NCBI RefSeq assembly: GCF_031755915.1 | Contig: NC_083386.1 | Location: 7,502,001 to 7,566,000 of the forward strand | DNA: 64,000 nt | Direction: 5' to 3' | From: Ziziphus jujuba | Lineage: Eukaryota; Streptophyta; Magnoliopsida; Rosales; Rhamnaceae | Part shown: piece after piece, positions 48,801 to 64,000 of the stretch | Position numbering within the stretch: the first letter of the stretch is position 1 | Layout: every line of letters begins with the position of its first letter | Program-made: the position numbers and the translations under genes | The notes under the pieces: generated by a model | The model's input: only the letters and a program-made list of their open reading frames with translations | What the model was told of the DNA's origin: nothing | Databases searched by the model: none

Positions 48801-49203
48801 TTCTGACAGAAAACCTCAAAACCCAAATTTAGCTTTTGAAGGATGAAAGAGATAAGCTTCATCAATCCACTATAGGGCTAAGAAAAACAGTGAAGACCAA
48901 ATTGAAGCTGATGTTGCCAACTGGCTTAGCAAAGTAGATAGGAAGATCTCTCAACATTCAGAGAAGTTTCTAACAAATGAAGGCAGAGCAAATATTAATT
49001 GCTTGAGTGGGAAGTTACTGGATTTGGGGTCCCGCCATCGGATGAGCAGGAAAGCAAAGGAGATGGCAATGGAAGCTGCTATTGAAATCCAAGCTGCAGG
49101 GGAATTCCACAATGTGTCTTGCCTACCAAGAACTTCTGGCCATATATATATATATATATATATGTATCATATATTATATATAATATATTCTAAATTTTGT
49201 TGA
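45859..49203 (+). pseudogene. Copy 2 NLR coiled-coil exon, split by solo LTR
   Basis: The first 34 codons ('MAIIISIGSKISEYTVEPIG', then 'RQLGYLFNYKNNVEN') are intact up to 45962. After the inserted element the exon resumes at 48814 with a TAG where copy 1 has CAG (48830) and an indel near 48875. It then continues 'ADVANWLSKVDRKI' in another frame and 'MSRKAKEMAMEAAIEIQAAG' (to about 49120). It ends at the same junction with (TA)n as copy 1. The copy 2 fusion therefore cannot make the chimeric protein. Confidence 0.85.
45963..48808. mobile_element. Solo-LTR-like element, 2846 bp
   Basis: Begins TGTAACACCCCG and ends GGTTCTGACA (TGT...ACA), flanked by the 5-bp direct repeat GAAAA (45958-45962 and 48809-48813). 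Copy 1 has the uninterrupted site at 11326-11330. It lacks gag/pol sequence and a second terminal copy, so a solo LTR of a long-LTR (Ty3/gypsy-type) element is the simplest reading. Its left third is GC-rich and includes a purine tract (46453-46490), giving spurious overlapping open frames at 46415-47096. A spliced-leader-like piece ('caaggtgagtgaccc', 47284) is also visible. Superfamily is inferred. Confidence 0.75.
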
Positions 49204-49240
49204 GAGATAATGTTCTTAATTCTGTCTGATCATATTCCAG

Positions 49241-52200
49241 GATGTGGGGCCTGCAGTTAGTCCTTATGGTGGACCATCATCTTCTCAGTCTGCACGCGAG
49301 CAAAGCCTATTTACATCGTCTAAAGAAGGGGTAAGAAATCTTTATTGATTATTGAATGCTTCTTTAAATTTTGGGATTCACTCCATGGTTGTTTATTTCG
49401 TTTTCAGGCTTTACAGTGCCAGAGTTCTGTGTTAGACAATGACATTGGATCAAGCGGTCCATCTGTTTCTGGTAGCCTTTCCATTCCCAAAATTGGACTT
49501 GGGTCTGTGGCTGCTCAAAAACCATCATCTTCAATACAGAACCTGAATTCATCCGGTGAACTTAAGAATGATTACGAGGAAGCTTCAACTGAAAACGAGG
49601 AAAGCACCGTGCCTAGTACAAGTTTCTCCTCTGTTCCAACAAAATCGAGTGAGATGGATTCTAAAATGTTGCAGCAACTTGATAAGTTTGTCTCTGTGAT
49701 GCTCGGACTCGTCAAAATCACCGAAGCACCATGTCGATACGACACGACACAGATACGGGTGCGGAATCCGTTCCGGATACGCCATGAGAAAATGGGTGCG
49801 GTTGTTTCACACAACCAACATCTACAAAGCTTCCATGAAGAAAATAAGGAATCTATCCATGGAGGAGGAAAAAAAAGAGAGAAAAGCATTGATAAAGAGA
49901 AGAAAAAAGGATAGAGACGGAAAAGAGATATAAAAAGAAAGGAAAAGAGATATAAAAGAAAGGATCCGAGCATCCATGGCATAAAGAGAAAGAACAGAGT
50001 TTCCTACCTGCTGAGCTTCCATGGTGGAACAAGAAAGAGAAGAGAGAGGAGAAAGGTTTGAAGACAAGCATAGGGAAGAGAAGAAAAGCATTGGACAATG
50101 AAGAGACGTGCAGAGTCCAATCTGTCTGCTATATATTTTCCAATGTGATTTTAAAAGTATTGAGAAGAAAACAATCCTATTTTTATTATTATTTTATTAA
50201 TTTTATATTAAATAAAAATTAGATAAAAAATTGGTGCTTTTAATTTTTTTTTATTATTAGTTTTTATTTTTAATTTTTACTATTAGTATATTAATTTTAA
50301 AAGATATAACATTTAAAAGGAATTAAAATGTCCATATTACTAAACAAGAATATCATTTCAAACGTATTTCCGTACTCGTATCTAAATTTTTAATATTTAT
50401 TATCCGTCCTCGTATCTTAAATTTTAAAAATTCACAAATCCAACTCTTAGATATGTGTCCGTATCTGACTCCCGCACCTGGTCCGAGCAACATAGGTTGG
50501 TCTTACCAAAAGACGAATTATCTGAGCCAAATCTGCTAACTTCAATGGATAAATCACTTACTAATATGTTACCATCCATGCCACATGGACAGCCTCTGAA
50601 AAGCCTTAAGGCTGTTGATTCATCAAATTATCGGGGTGATGAACAATATAAGAATAAGTTGGATGCTTCACTTGACAAGAAAGTACACGATGCTCGAGAC
50701 ACTGCTTCACTTGAACAAGACACGGTTGAAGAAAGTGGTCGGTTAAAAACTGTCGCTTCTTGTGACGTGGCCACTGATGTGGTGACTGATGTAGATTCTG
50801 CGGTGCCAAAGAAGAATACATCAATGAATATTGAAACTAAGTATCTTCCAATGGTGCTGCATCTCATTCATCGACCGATGGGACACAGAAGGTGGATACC
50901 TTTTCAGCAGAGAGGAAGAGCCACAATACTGAAGCTGTTATACTGGAGAAGCCGCCCCTAGCTTTCTTGGAATGCGAACCTTCTAAATCTGCAGTGAATA
51001 AGAAACCTGATCCCGAAACCTCTGATGGATCTGTGAGTGCTGAGAAAAATAGCAACTTTGTCAATGCAGATGCATCTTCCCCTAGTATGGCAGTTCTGTG
51101 CACCGAGGTTGCTACTCAGTCTCCCTTGACATCTGATGTAGCTTCTCCACCCAAGGTGTCAAAAGTTGCATCGTCAAAAGATTCAGATGCTGCTTCTCCC
51201 ACAAGTAGTTTTGGCTCTAAACCTGCTGATGAAGTTCCAGAGACATTTACAATATTTGCCTCCTCCCCGGCAGTTGTTACTGAATCAGCAGCCACAGAAT
51301 CTGGTTCTTTTCCAGACCAAAAGCCTGAAACCTCAAGCAGGTAAACTCTTCTTGGCCCTTATTTAATTGAAGATTGTAATTGGTTTTTTTATTTACAAGT
51401 GTTATGGAAGCTTCATTGGTATTTTGAATAGTTCATTTGCATTTATCTTGATGTTTGTTTTCATCTTTGCTTTTCTTTTTTTTTTTCCCCTATTTTTTAA
51501 TAAGTAATTAAGAGTTTTATTAGATAATGAGAACAAAAAAACAGGGGAAAGATATCAACTATCGAATCATACACATACACATGAACTCAGTTATTGATGC
51601 AACAGTTGACAATCTAAAAATATATTTCTTGTGAACAAATAAACTGGAATGGTTTAATAAATTTGGTAAAAATGAGTATTGGATGGCTATTTATATGCTG
51701 CAATATGCCGTGTAGTGAGGATTACCGAGAATGTTTATTTTGGTAGTAATTATTCTAAATTTATGTTTTGTGTTGATGCCTAGGTCTGTCTACATGGTGG
51801 AATTCTCATCTTAGAACTTGTATGTCTGACTTTATTGTTTTTCTTCTCCTTGTTTCATGTACAGCTTTCCGTCTCCATTTCAATTCGGTTCAGCGGGTCC
51901 ATCGGAAAGTACTCCATTTGAATTCGAAATCAAATTGATTTTGCCAGCCCTCAGAACCCTTTTTCGATTTCCAGTCTCCGGTAGTATGGAATTACTTCCT
52001 GAAGGGAGTAACTTCTCCATGAGAAGTGGTGGTGGTGGTGGTGTTGACACGTCTAATAGAAAATTTTACAGGGTTAAAGGTCAATTGAAGGTGAAAGGTA
52101 AGTGTAATAGAAGATTTTACAAGGTTAAAGGTAAGCCGCGGAGGTTGTCTGTTGGGACTGGGATTGCATCCTCCACTAGTATACCTATTCAATTTGGTTC

Positions 52201-52982
52201 TACAGCTTCAACTGCGGTTGCACCAGTTTCAGCCGCATCGGACTTGCCATCCTCAGAAAGCATGGCCAAGGACACAGGTTTTGGTAGGTGGCACACCATT
52301 TGGTGTCACAGCTGCTGCCACTGCAAGCACTGACAGTAGCATTTTTGGGTTTGGTGCAACTGCTACTTCAACTGCTGATAACCAATCTAAGAGTTCTACT
52401 TTCGGTGCTGGCAGTGGATCTATGCCTAATAGTCAGGCATTGTCTGTTGGGACTGGGAATGCATCCTCCACTAGTATACCTATTCAATTTGGTTCAACCA
52501 CATCTTCTCCATCCTCAGGTTTGGCTGGGGATAGCATCTCTACTGGCAGTTCTATCTTTGGTTCTAGTATTCCTGCTAAAGTGTTTGGTTCAGGAACTAC
52601 TGGACTCGGTTCTGCTGCTTCGCCATCAGATACCAACCCCATTAGCTCCAGTAGTGGTACTCCTACAGGCTTGTTGGGTACCAGTTGGCAAGCTGCAAAA
52701 TCTTCCATATTTGGTTCCACATTCAGTTCTGCATCTCCGTCACCTGGATTTTCCTTTGGACCATCCACAGTTTCTGGTGCTACAACGATCAATTCAAGTA
52801 CTCCATTTCAATACGGAAGCCAATTGAATGTGCCAGCCCCTCAGAACTCTTCTCCATTTCCAGTCTCTGGTAGTATGGGATTACTTCCTGAAGGGAGTAA
52901 CTTCTCCATGGGAAGTGGTGGTGGTGGTGACAAGTCTAATAGAAAATTTTACAAGATTAAAGGTAAGCAGCGGAAGAAGTAA
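49241..52982 (+). pseudogene. Copy 2 NUP1-like nucleoporin sequence
   Basis: Exon 49241-49330 ('DVGPAVSPYGG...') and the exon from 49408 mirror copy 1. The second is cut by an 802-bp element after 49693, resumes at 50496, loses frame near 50840 and ends at the GTAAAC donor after 51342. The next exon, 51865-52982, is FG-rich. It carries two copies of the basic tail ('DTSNRKFYRVKG' near 52050 and 'DKSNRKFYKIKGKQRKK' at the stop, 52980), with a frameshift near 52280. Its first part has been rearranged: sequence equivalent to the 17210-17400 end of copy 1 now sits directly after the acceptor. It is not translatable as one protein. Confidence 0.75.
49694..50495. mobile_element. Inverted-repeat MITE-like element, 802 bp
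   Basis: The ends CTGTGATGCTCGGACT and (inverted) CTATGTTGCTCGGACC match at 13 of 16 positions. The flanking 8-bp duplication is GTTTGTCT (49686-49693) / GTTGGTCT (50496-50503), with one difference. Copy 1 shows the single site at 12228-12235. The 8-bp duplication suggests the hAT superfamily, but the family is not certain. It contains a purine-rich minus-oriented tract and no transposase. Confidence 0.82.
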
Positions 52983-54418
52983 TTGCACCAGCAGTGTTGG
53001 TGTTTCCTCATCAAATTTCGTAGTGTACTGCGATTGTGCAAAACAATTTTTACCATTGCAATACCTCGCCAGCAGGAGGTTGCTGGTTATGTTGATCATC
53101 CTGAATTATTTTAACGTGATCAGCTTCTATAAAGTCCAGAAGGTCAGAACGATTCTGTTTTCTCCTTCTAAATATTTGTCTCTTAATTTTTGTTCTTTCA
53201 TTTTTTGTGTTTTTGGCTTTGTCTTTTATTTTTGTTTCTTTGTAAGGGAAAATTATGGTTGCAATGCCAGCATAAGTTTTGACAATTTTGTATCAGTCTC
53301 TCTCTCTGTCTAGTGTAAGAATGGTTATGCTTTGTACTAGTACATGTAGGTGATAGATTTCTGGTTTTGGCGATAATATGCTATTCACTCTGTTCTGTGT
53401 ACTCTGCTATTTGTATCATAAGAAAAAGAAAACGGTTATGTATCTCTCTCAAACAAATGCTTCTATGGTTGTTCCTTTCCGATGCGTCGGGGTGCATTGC
53501 GGCACTGAATTTTGTTATTTTCATTTTTATTTTTTTATTTTTTGATTCTTTTGTAAATTTTAGATTCGTATTTTATTATTTAAAATTTGAATGATCTCGA
53601 TCCCTTTTTTCTTCGTTGCAACTCATGTGGTGTTGGTGGACTGTTGATCTAGTATCTTTTATGCTGCTTGATGCTGATATATGGCTGGTTGTTTTTCAAG
53701 GTTATTTTGAATATTAATTATTAGTAAACTCTTATATTGAGAATTTTCTTTTCCCTTTTCTTGTTTTCTCATATTAAGTAAATTAAATAATTTTTTACCA
53801 TTCCTGTTATTTGTAATATTGAAAATTTGGGTTAGGTCGTTATGAATATGATGAAATTCTCAAGAGAAATCCATGAATTTTGGGTTCCAGAGAAGTCAAA
53901 GTGGTATAGATCTTTAATTTTTCATCTCTTTTAGATCTTTTTTAATGTTTCTGTTGTTTTGTGCTGGATATTATAAATTTCACCCTTTTTATTTTATGCT
54001 AGGTAGGTATGTGAATTGCTTTATTTATTTATTTATTTATATTTAAAAGGGAAGGGTGGGATAGGTGTTCTATATTGCAATATGAAGCAATATGCCATGA
54101 TGCTCGATGCAGAAATATGGATGTAGATTGTATGACATATTACATGTGAAAATGATGTATGGTTGGTGCATGTTTTAGGTCTGGCGTAAATGTAACTGGG
54201 TTGGCTGATCGTGTCTGCGCGATCCATCTCCTTGAGATATTTTTGGTAAAAATGTGCACTGGTTGGCAATTTATAGCAATATGCAGCGTAGTAAGAAATA
54301 CTGAGAATATTTCTTTGGTAGTAATATATCTTCTGAAATTATGTTACTTGGTGGCATTCTCATTTTAGAACTTGTATGTCTAAATTTATTGTTTTTCTTC
54401 TGCTTGCTTCATGTACAG
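52983..54418. other. Non-coding spacer, copy 2
   Basis: Counterpart of 17447-18856. It carries one unit of the minisatellite that is four-fold in copy 1. It contains about 110 bp (near 53935-54060, including 'tttatttatttatttatt') not present in copy 1. No gene. Confidence 0.6.
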
Positions 54419-55276
54419 CTTTCCTACTGTGCCAGCCAATGCAACAGATCTGTACTTAAAGTGCCCGAGCCATCAAAAGTTGGTATTGATGACGTTTCAG
54501 ATATGAAATGTTTTCTAGTGTACCTGAAACTGGACTTCCTTCTTCTTTATCAACGCTAACACCAACGGCTGGTATATTCTCCTTCGGCAACCTTCCTAAT
54601 AGTTCTTTTCTTCATAATGGATCTTTAGGTTCAGTTTCTCCTACCCCTGTAGATTTCAATAGTTTGACAAGTCAAAATTCATCCAATAGTTCAACCTTCG
54701 CCGGTGTTGTTACCCGTATTTCCACCCCTAGTGTCACTACTGCTTCCACCACCATTGCCTCCAGCGGCAGTCTCTTGACCTTGAGTCCTGCATCTTCATT
54801 TCCAGCTGTATCAGTTTTTAAAATTGGTTCTACAGCTTAAACTGCAGTTGCACCAGTTTCAGCCACGTTAGACTTGCCATCCTCAGAAAGCATGGCCAAG
54901 AAGGACACAGGTTTTTGTATAAGTGGGGCACCATTCGGTGTCACAGCTGCTGCCACTCCAAGCACTGGAAGTAGCATTTTTGGGTTTGGTGCAACTGCTA
55001 CTGGCAGTTCTATCTTTGGTTCTACTGCTCCTCCTAAACTCCGGAGGTGGTACTCGTTGGCAACCTGCAAAATCTTCCATATTTAGTTCCACATTCTGTT
55101 CTAAATCTTCATCACCTGGATTTTCCTTCTGACTACCCACAGCTTCTGCTGCTACCACAAACAATTCATGTGCACAGCTTCTGGTTCTACCACAAACAAT
55201 TCATCTATGGTAGTAACTTCTTCATGGGAAGTGATAGTGGTGGTGGTGTTCACAAGTGTAATAGAAAATTTTACTA
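54419..55276 (+). pseudogene. NUP1-like C-terminal fragment, copy 2
   Basis: Counterpart of 18857-19740. It starts 'FPTVPANATD' and then loses frame by a one-base deletion near 54448. It continues in another frame from 'FSSVPETGLPSSLSTLTPT' through 'STFAGVVTRISTPSVTTA' to a TAA at 54838. Later pieces 'SSIFGFGATATGSSIFGST' and 'CNRKFY' with a stop (55276) mark the decayed C-terminus. Confidence 0.7.
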
Positions 55277-58575
<3,299 letters not shown>

Positions 58576-58590
58576 TTGACGCAACGTCTA
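58576..58590. promoter_or_regulatory. Degraded W-box pair, NLR2 promoter
   Basis: TTGAC is kept (58576-58580), but the partner reads GTCTA instead of GTCAA (58586-58590). It is about 410 bp before the NLR2 start. The loss could make NLR2 regulation differ from NLR1; this is inference. Confidence 0.45.
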
Positions 58591-58991
58591 CATGCAATAT
58601 TGTCCACTTTGGTCACCGGTCTTATAGCCCCAGCTCCTGCAAAGCATCTTTTTCTTTTTATATCTTTTTCTCTGTACCAGAAACACAGATTAAGCAGCAC
58701 TCTCAGTTTTCTTCTTTGCTTTTCACCTTGTAGTTTCTTCAAGCAAAACTTACTCTGTCCTGTAATTTGACCACACCAGGTACGCAAACTTGCTTTACTT
58801 TTTTTTTTTTTTTTTTTTAATATTTTTGGCTTAATTCCATTTGTTCGGCTGCATATGATTTTGATGATCATCTCTTTATTTTATTGTGTGAATCTAATTG
58901 AACTATTTTTGGCTGTTTATCATCCTTACTATTTTTCTTTTTATTGGGTAGAAAATAGAAAATACTCTTAGATTGCAAGTAAAGCAAACCC

Positions 58992-61900
58992 ATGGAGATA
59001 ATTATTAGCATAGGGGCAAAGATTAGTGAGTACGCAGTTAAACCTATTGCCCGCCAACTGGGCTACCTCTTTTACTATCAAAGAAATGTAGAGAACCTCA
59101 GAACCCAAGTTCAGCATTTGAAGGATGCAAAAGATAGGCTTCACCATTCCATTGATGAGGCAAAGGAAAACGCTGAAGAAATTGAAACTGATGTTGTCAA
59201 CTGGCTTAGCAGAGTAGACAGGATGATTTCTGAACATACAGAGAACTTTCTAACAAATGAAGGCCAGGCAAATATGAAATGTTTGAGTGGGAATTTTCCG
59301 AATTTGGTGTCCCGACATTGGATGAGCAGGAAGGCGAAGAAGATGGCACTGGATGTTGCAAGTGAAATCCAAGCTGCAGGGGGATTCCACAAGGTGTCTT
59401 ACCTTCCAACTATAACAACTGTTTTCGAAGTCAAAGGCTACATGGCTTTTCGCTCAAGAATGTCAACCTTGAACAGAATTATGGAGGCACTAAGAGATCC
59501 GGATGTTGACAAGATTGGGGTTTATGGCATGGGCGGTGTCGGAAAAACTATGCTTTGCAAAGAGGTTGCTAAACAGGTCAAAGAACAAACGTTGTTCGCT
59601 AAGGCCGTCATGGTTACTGTATCCCAGACTCCAAGTCTTGAAAGCATTCAACAAGAATTTGCGGAGAAGTTAGGACTAAAGTTGGAAGAGAAAAGCATAC
59701 GCTGGAGAGCAGATCGACTAAGATATAAATTGAGAAAAGAAAAAAGTTTGCTTGTAATTCTAGATGACATTTGGGAGAAACTTGAGTTGGAGGATATTGG
59801 AATATCATTTGGAGATGATAATGAGGGATACAAGATACTGCTAACCTCTAGATCTCAAGAAGTTTTATATAATGATATGGGTGTCGAGCTTAATTTTTTG
59901 GTTGGAGTTTTATCAGAGAGTGAAGCAACTAATTTGTTCGACAAAATAGTGGGTGATACAGTTAGAAAACTTAGCATCCAACCTTTAGCAAGTGAGATTG
60001 TTAAAGAATGTGCAGGTTTACCAATTGCAATTGCAACCGTTGCAAATGCATTAAGAAATAAAAGTCATCAAGTTTGGAAAAATGCATTGCAAGAGCTAAG
60101 CATTTCCACCCCAACTAACATCAAAGGAATGCATGAAAAAGTCTATTCTGGTATAAAGTTGAGTTATGATTCTTTGAGAAGTGAGGAAGCAAAGTCATTG
60201 TTGTTGCTTTGTAGTTGGTTTCATGAGGATGCAAACATAGAGATCGAACACTTGTTGAAACAAGCTACAGGTTGGGGCCTATTTCAAGGCATAACTAAAT
60301 TGGAGGAGGCAAGAAACAAGGTGGTTACGTTGGTTGAAGATCTCAAGGCTTGTTGCTTGTTGTTGGATGGTGATTATGATGGTTGTGCTAAAATGCATGA
60401 TGTCATTCGGGATGTTACTTTATCAATTGGATCTAATGATAGACACATGTATAATCTTCGAAATGTTGCTGAGTTGGAAGAATGCTTCAGTAGTAGAAAA
60501 CTCGAGGATTCAATTGCAGTTTCACTGCCAGAAATTGATCACATTTATCAGCTTCCTGAAAAGTTAGAATTTCCAAAAGTTCAGTTATTTTGCCTGAGTA
60601 GCACAAGTAAACCTTTCGGATTTAACACGTACTTTCTTTCCTATGAAAAGTACGGAAAAGGTTTGAAAATTCCAAACCACTTTTTTGAAGAAATGAAGGA
60701 GCTTAGAGTTTTGGAGTTGATCTCTATTCGTTTGAGACCATTACCTTCATCCATTTTTTCCATTCAAAATCTTCAAACGCTATGTTTGCAGTTCTGTGAC
60801 ATCGGAGAAGTAGGTATGATTGGAGAGTTAAAAAATTTAAAAATTCTTGACCTCAGAGGATCTAGCATAGAAGAGCTACCGAAACAAATTGGACAACTAA
60901 CTCAGCTACGAATGTTAGATTTGAAAGATTGTTACAAGCTGAAAGTGGTTCAACCAAATATCATATCAAGCTTAACAAGATTAGAAGAGTTGAATATGGA
61001 AAACAGTTTCAGAAACTGGCATGTTAATGGAAATGAAGGTAAAATAAGGAATGCCAGTCTTTTGGAGTTAAAGGACTTGCATCGACTTACCACTTTATAT
61101 TTGCGGATACCAAATGCCGCACTCCTACCAAAAGAATGTTTTGGTGAAAAATTGGAAAGATATAGCATAGTAATCGGAGATGTTGATGTTGTACTTTCTG
61201 ATTCTAGATCTTCAAAACAGTTGTACCTCAAGATCAATAGAAGAGACATATTCAATGATCATGGTCTTGAAATGTTACTGAAAAAGTCTGAAGTATTGTA
61301 TTTAAGTGGATCATCGGGCTTCAACAATGTTGTTTATGAATTGGATGCGGAAGGGTTTCCACAACTGAAGCATCTCCAACTAGAATGGATTGTTGGAATT
61401 CAATACATTATCAACTCGGTGGAAAAGATTCATGCTTGCAGTGCCTTTGTAAGTTTGGATATATTGAGACTTCGTGGTTTAGAGAGTCTCGAAAAGATAT
61501 GCCATGGAAAACTTACAGAAAATTGCTTTGGAAAATTAAGAGTTATAGAAGTGTACAACTGTGATAAATTGAAGAACCTTTTCTCATTTTCCATTGCAAT
61601 CGGCCTTTTGCACCTTGAAAAGATTGAAGTGGATAGATGCGAAACGATGGAGGAAGTTATTTATGAAAGAGAGGATGATTCTCAAAGCATAAGTAATGAA
61701 ACTTTCCAAAAGATTCCATTTCCTAAATTGAAAACCTTGAAGCTGTGTTCTCTACGAAACCTTATACAGTATTACTCTCAAGTGGAGACAAATTGCAGAA
61801 ATCAAAGGAAAGACGAGCAATTGATTGCAGACTTTGCCAGACCCTTCTTCCACGAAAAGGTAAGGTTTTGAGTTCAAACTATAATATGGTTTTTTGGTTT

Positions 61901-62843
61901 TTGGCATTGCATTAGTATTGTTGGATTCTGAGCTATGCCATGAATTTAGTTCATTGAAGGATTTTAATATATTGGGAAAAATTTTGCATTGCTTTCATTA
62001 TTGTTTTCCCAGGTCACATTTCCTAAGTTGAAAAATTTGACACTGAAAGAGGTTGGTTTCCTGAAGGAGATATGGCATGGTCAATCTGAAGGTCTGCCTA
62101 CATCTGTATTTTCCGGTTTGGCCTCATTGAAACTATCCAGACTGCCCGACTTGATGCACTTGTGGGATGAGAACTACCATACAGACACAGCCTTCTTGAA
62201 TTTGATGGCTCTAGAAGTATCCAGATGTGACAGGTTAAAGAACTTAGCACCATCCTGGATATCTTTCCAAAATTTAATATTTTTGGTGGTGTTGAATTGC
62301 CATGGAATGGTAAATTTGTTTACTTCCTCGACAGCGAAAAGTATGTCACAGCTGAGAATAATGAACATTAGTGGATGCAGAAGCATGAATGAAATAATTG
62401 CAAATGAAGGAAGTGAAACAGGAGGTGAAATTGTTTTCAATGAACTGGTAGAGCTCGAAGTTTGTGGTTTACCAAGCCTCACAAGCTTCTACTCCGGAAA
62501 CCTTGTGATGAAATTCCCGAAATTGAAACGTGTACGCATTGGTCTCTGCCCTGAGATGAGGAGTTTCTCTCATGGATTCGTAAGCACTCCACAACTAGAC
62601 AAATTAACGCTACGTTACACACAGTTGGAAAATGTAGTATTTGATAGTGACGATGACGTGGAATTGCCAGACGGATTTAACACAGCATTGGATTTTGACG
62701 AGTTGATAATCAGTGATGACGAGGTGGACAATGATAATAGAATACAACACGAGTCGATAGAAGGCGACATTAATACAACCCTAAGACATCTTTGGGAGAA
62801 GGACCAAATTGGTTTGGTATTACAACAATTGTTCACAGAATAG
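58992..62843 (+). CDS. CC-NB-LRR immune receptor NLR2
   Basis: Tandem paralogue of NLR1 with the same structure. Exons 58992-61859 (956 codons) and 62013-62843 (276 codons plus TAG) join in phase 0 to give 1232 residues. The coiled-coil and NB-ARC are nearly identical to NLR1, with intact 'GMGGVGKT', 'LLVILDDIW', 'CAGLPIAIA' and 'KMHD'. Differences cluster at the first LRRs (about residues 555-590: 'STSKPFGFNTYFLSYEKYGK' against a longer unrelated segment in NLR1) and in several later LRR strands ('LRLRGLESLEK' against 'LQLNGLWSLEK'). The C-terminal tail also differs ('FDSDDDVELPDG'). No stop or frameshift is seen, so it is probably functional, with a possibly different recognition surface. 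Confidence 0.95.
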
Positions 62844-64000
62844 GTAAAATATTTTCACTTTTCATTTTGTCTTGAAATTTTTAAGAGTTTTGCATTGCAT
62901 ACAACTGCAACAACACTCTTATTGTCTAATATAACGAAATCTATGTATACTAGATTATGAAGAAGACTATGAAGGTTTGGAGAGCACAAGATATTCCATC
63001 CCTGTGAAGTATGCATCGGTCCCAAACTCCTTTTGCTTTTATGCTTTTCCTGATGAATGTACTTATATACGGTAGTCTTTTGCTTCTCATCAAATGCATA
63101 ATGCATTTTGAAACTGTAAGATATAACAAGCACACTGTATTTATATGCATCAGGATGATTTGTGGGTATTTTTGGTTGATATCTTAATGTGATTTGTGAA
63201 GGAAGTTTGGGATATTGTCTAGTGTAGAGATTCTTGGGTGGTGAGGTGAATGTATGTGTCATGTTGAAGATGTTTTGGTACTTCTTAGACGATTATTCCA
63301 CTTGTGGGGTTCTGTGCATACTGTTGCAAGCCCAAAACAGAGAACCCGCAAATTTGGAGTGGCTTAAGACTCATTCTGTGGCTGATGTGTGGAACATTGA
63401 CTCGGCTAAGTATCATTTTTTTTTTTTTTTTTTTTTTTGATGGGTGAATATAGTACTTGTTAATTACCATTTTTATAGGCATTTCTAGGTACTTAAATTG
63501 CAATATTGGTTAAATAATTATAAATTAGTGAGTGAAAGTCGATCAAACGAACTCTTTTCCACAAGTTTTCATCAAATTCTTGATTCAGAAGATGTATCTA
63601 TACCTTGTTTAAGTCCATACTCATTATGTCACCCCCAAAACCATGAAACTGTGACCGAAAAGAAGAAGCCCAAAAACAGCTCCTTGGTTGGAAAATGGAA
63701 GGTCAAGGTCATTACTCCACGCTGATGCCTTGATAAAATGTCTTGGGACCGTTTTGGAGCAAACAAACAAACAGGGGACCAAAAAAAAAAAAAAAAAAAA
63801 AAAATCATTTTCGGGCTGTAACTTTATTATTCTATATTGAAAAAAATAAAATATAAAAAATAAAAATAAAAACCAACAACAACGTTCCTCTTGCACCGTA
63901 AAAAAATATTTACGAATAGAACTGTCCTGTTTTGTTATTTGAATTAAATGAAGTATATCATCATGCAGTTCCAAATATATTATTACCAAATTTAATAAAT
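62844..64000. other. 3' flank of NLR2 to window end
   Basis: Parallel to 39000-40200, with poly-T (63415-63438) and poly-A (63781-63804) tracts. No gene recognised. The duplication continues past the window edge. Confidence 0.55.

Noticed and set aside
45963..48808. Complete small LTR retrotransposon (TRIM) rather than a solo LTR
   Set aside because: No second copy of the terminal sequence is visible inside, and no primer-binding or polypurine site pair could be identified.

Overview
This window is nuclear DNA from a dicot, most likely a woody rosid. The evidence is AT-rich spliced genes, RPS2/RPS5-clade NLR genes, plant steroid 5-alpha-reductase-like genes, plant-type CACTA, hAT and LTR elements, and two plastid-DNA insertions. 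The resemblance of the NLRs to those of Rhamnaceae/Rosales is an impression only; the species cannot be fixed from sequence alone.

Layout. (1) 1-6.4 kb holds a minus-strand tandem array of two-exon steroid 5-alpha-reductase-like genes. Two are intact (268 and 273 codons). The first exon of a third lies at the left edge and is a pseudogene with two frameshifts and a lost splice donor. A LINE-type zf-RVT/RNase H fragment sits between the intact genes inside (CA)n-rich minisatellite. (2) 6.4-9.0 kb is almost empty apart from a short relic resembling eRF1. (3) From about 9.04 kb to beyond the right edge the window is one large tandem segmental duplication. Each copy carries an exon-relic block, a W-box-bearing NLR-type promoter, an NLR coiled-coil exon fused to exons of an FG-nucleoporin (NUP1/NUP136-like), further NUP1-like fragments, and a full CC-NB-LRR gene. 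Copy 1 is about 9.04-40.2 kb and copy 2 is 42.67->64.0 kb. A deleted NLR pseudogene (40.8-42.5 kb) lies between them.

The copies make each other's insertion sites readable. Copy 1 gained a 12.1-kb CACTA element (19863-31933), a 459-bp solo LTR (12990-13448) and a plastid rpoC2 fragment (13573-14053). Copy 2 gained a 952-bp hAT element (44807-45758), a 2846-bp solo-LTR-like element (45963-48808), an 802-bp inverted-repeat element (49694-50495) and a psbD-containing plastid insertion (about 57114-57600). Most have target-site duplications and a visible empty site in the sister copy.

Function. NLR1 (35129-38999, 1238 codons) and NLR2 (58992-62843, 1232 codons) look like working immune receptors with intact P-loop, kinase-2, GLPL and MHD motifs. 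All five NLR-type promoters share a paired W-box (TTGAC...GTCAA), degraded in NLR2. The most unusual object is the chimeric reading frame at 11227-13011. It joins an NLR coiled-coil, in phase across plausible splice sites, to nucleoporin-like sequence, and ends in a stop supplied by the solo LTR. Whether it is expressed cannot be judged here. The remaining NUP1-like pieces look like decaying fragments.
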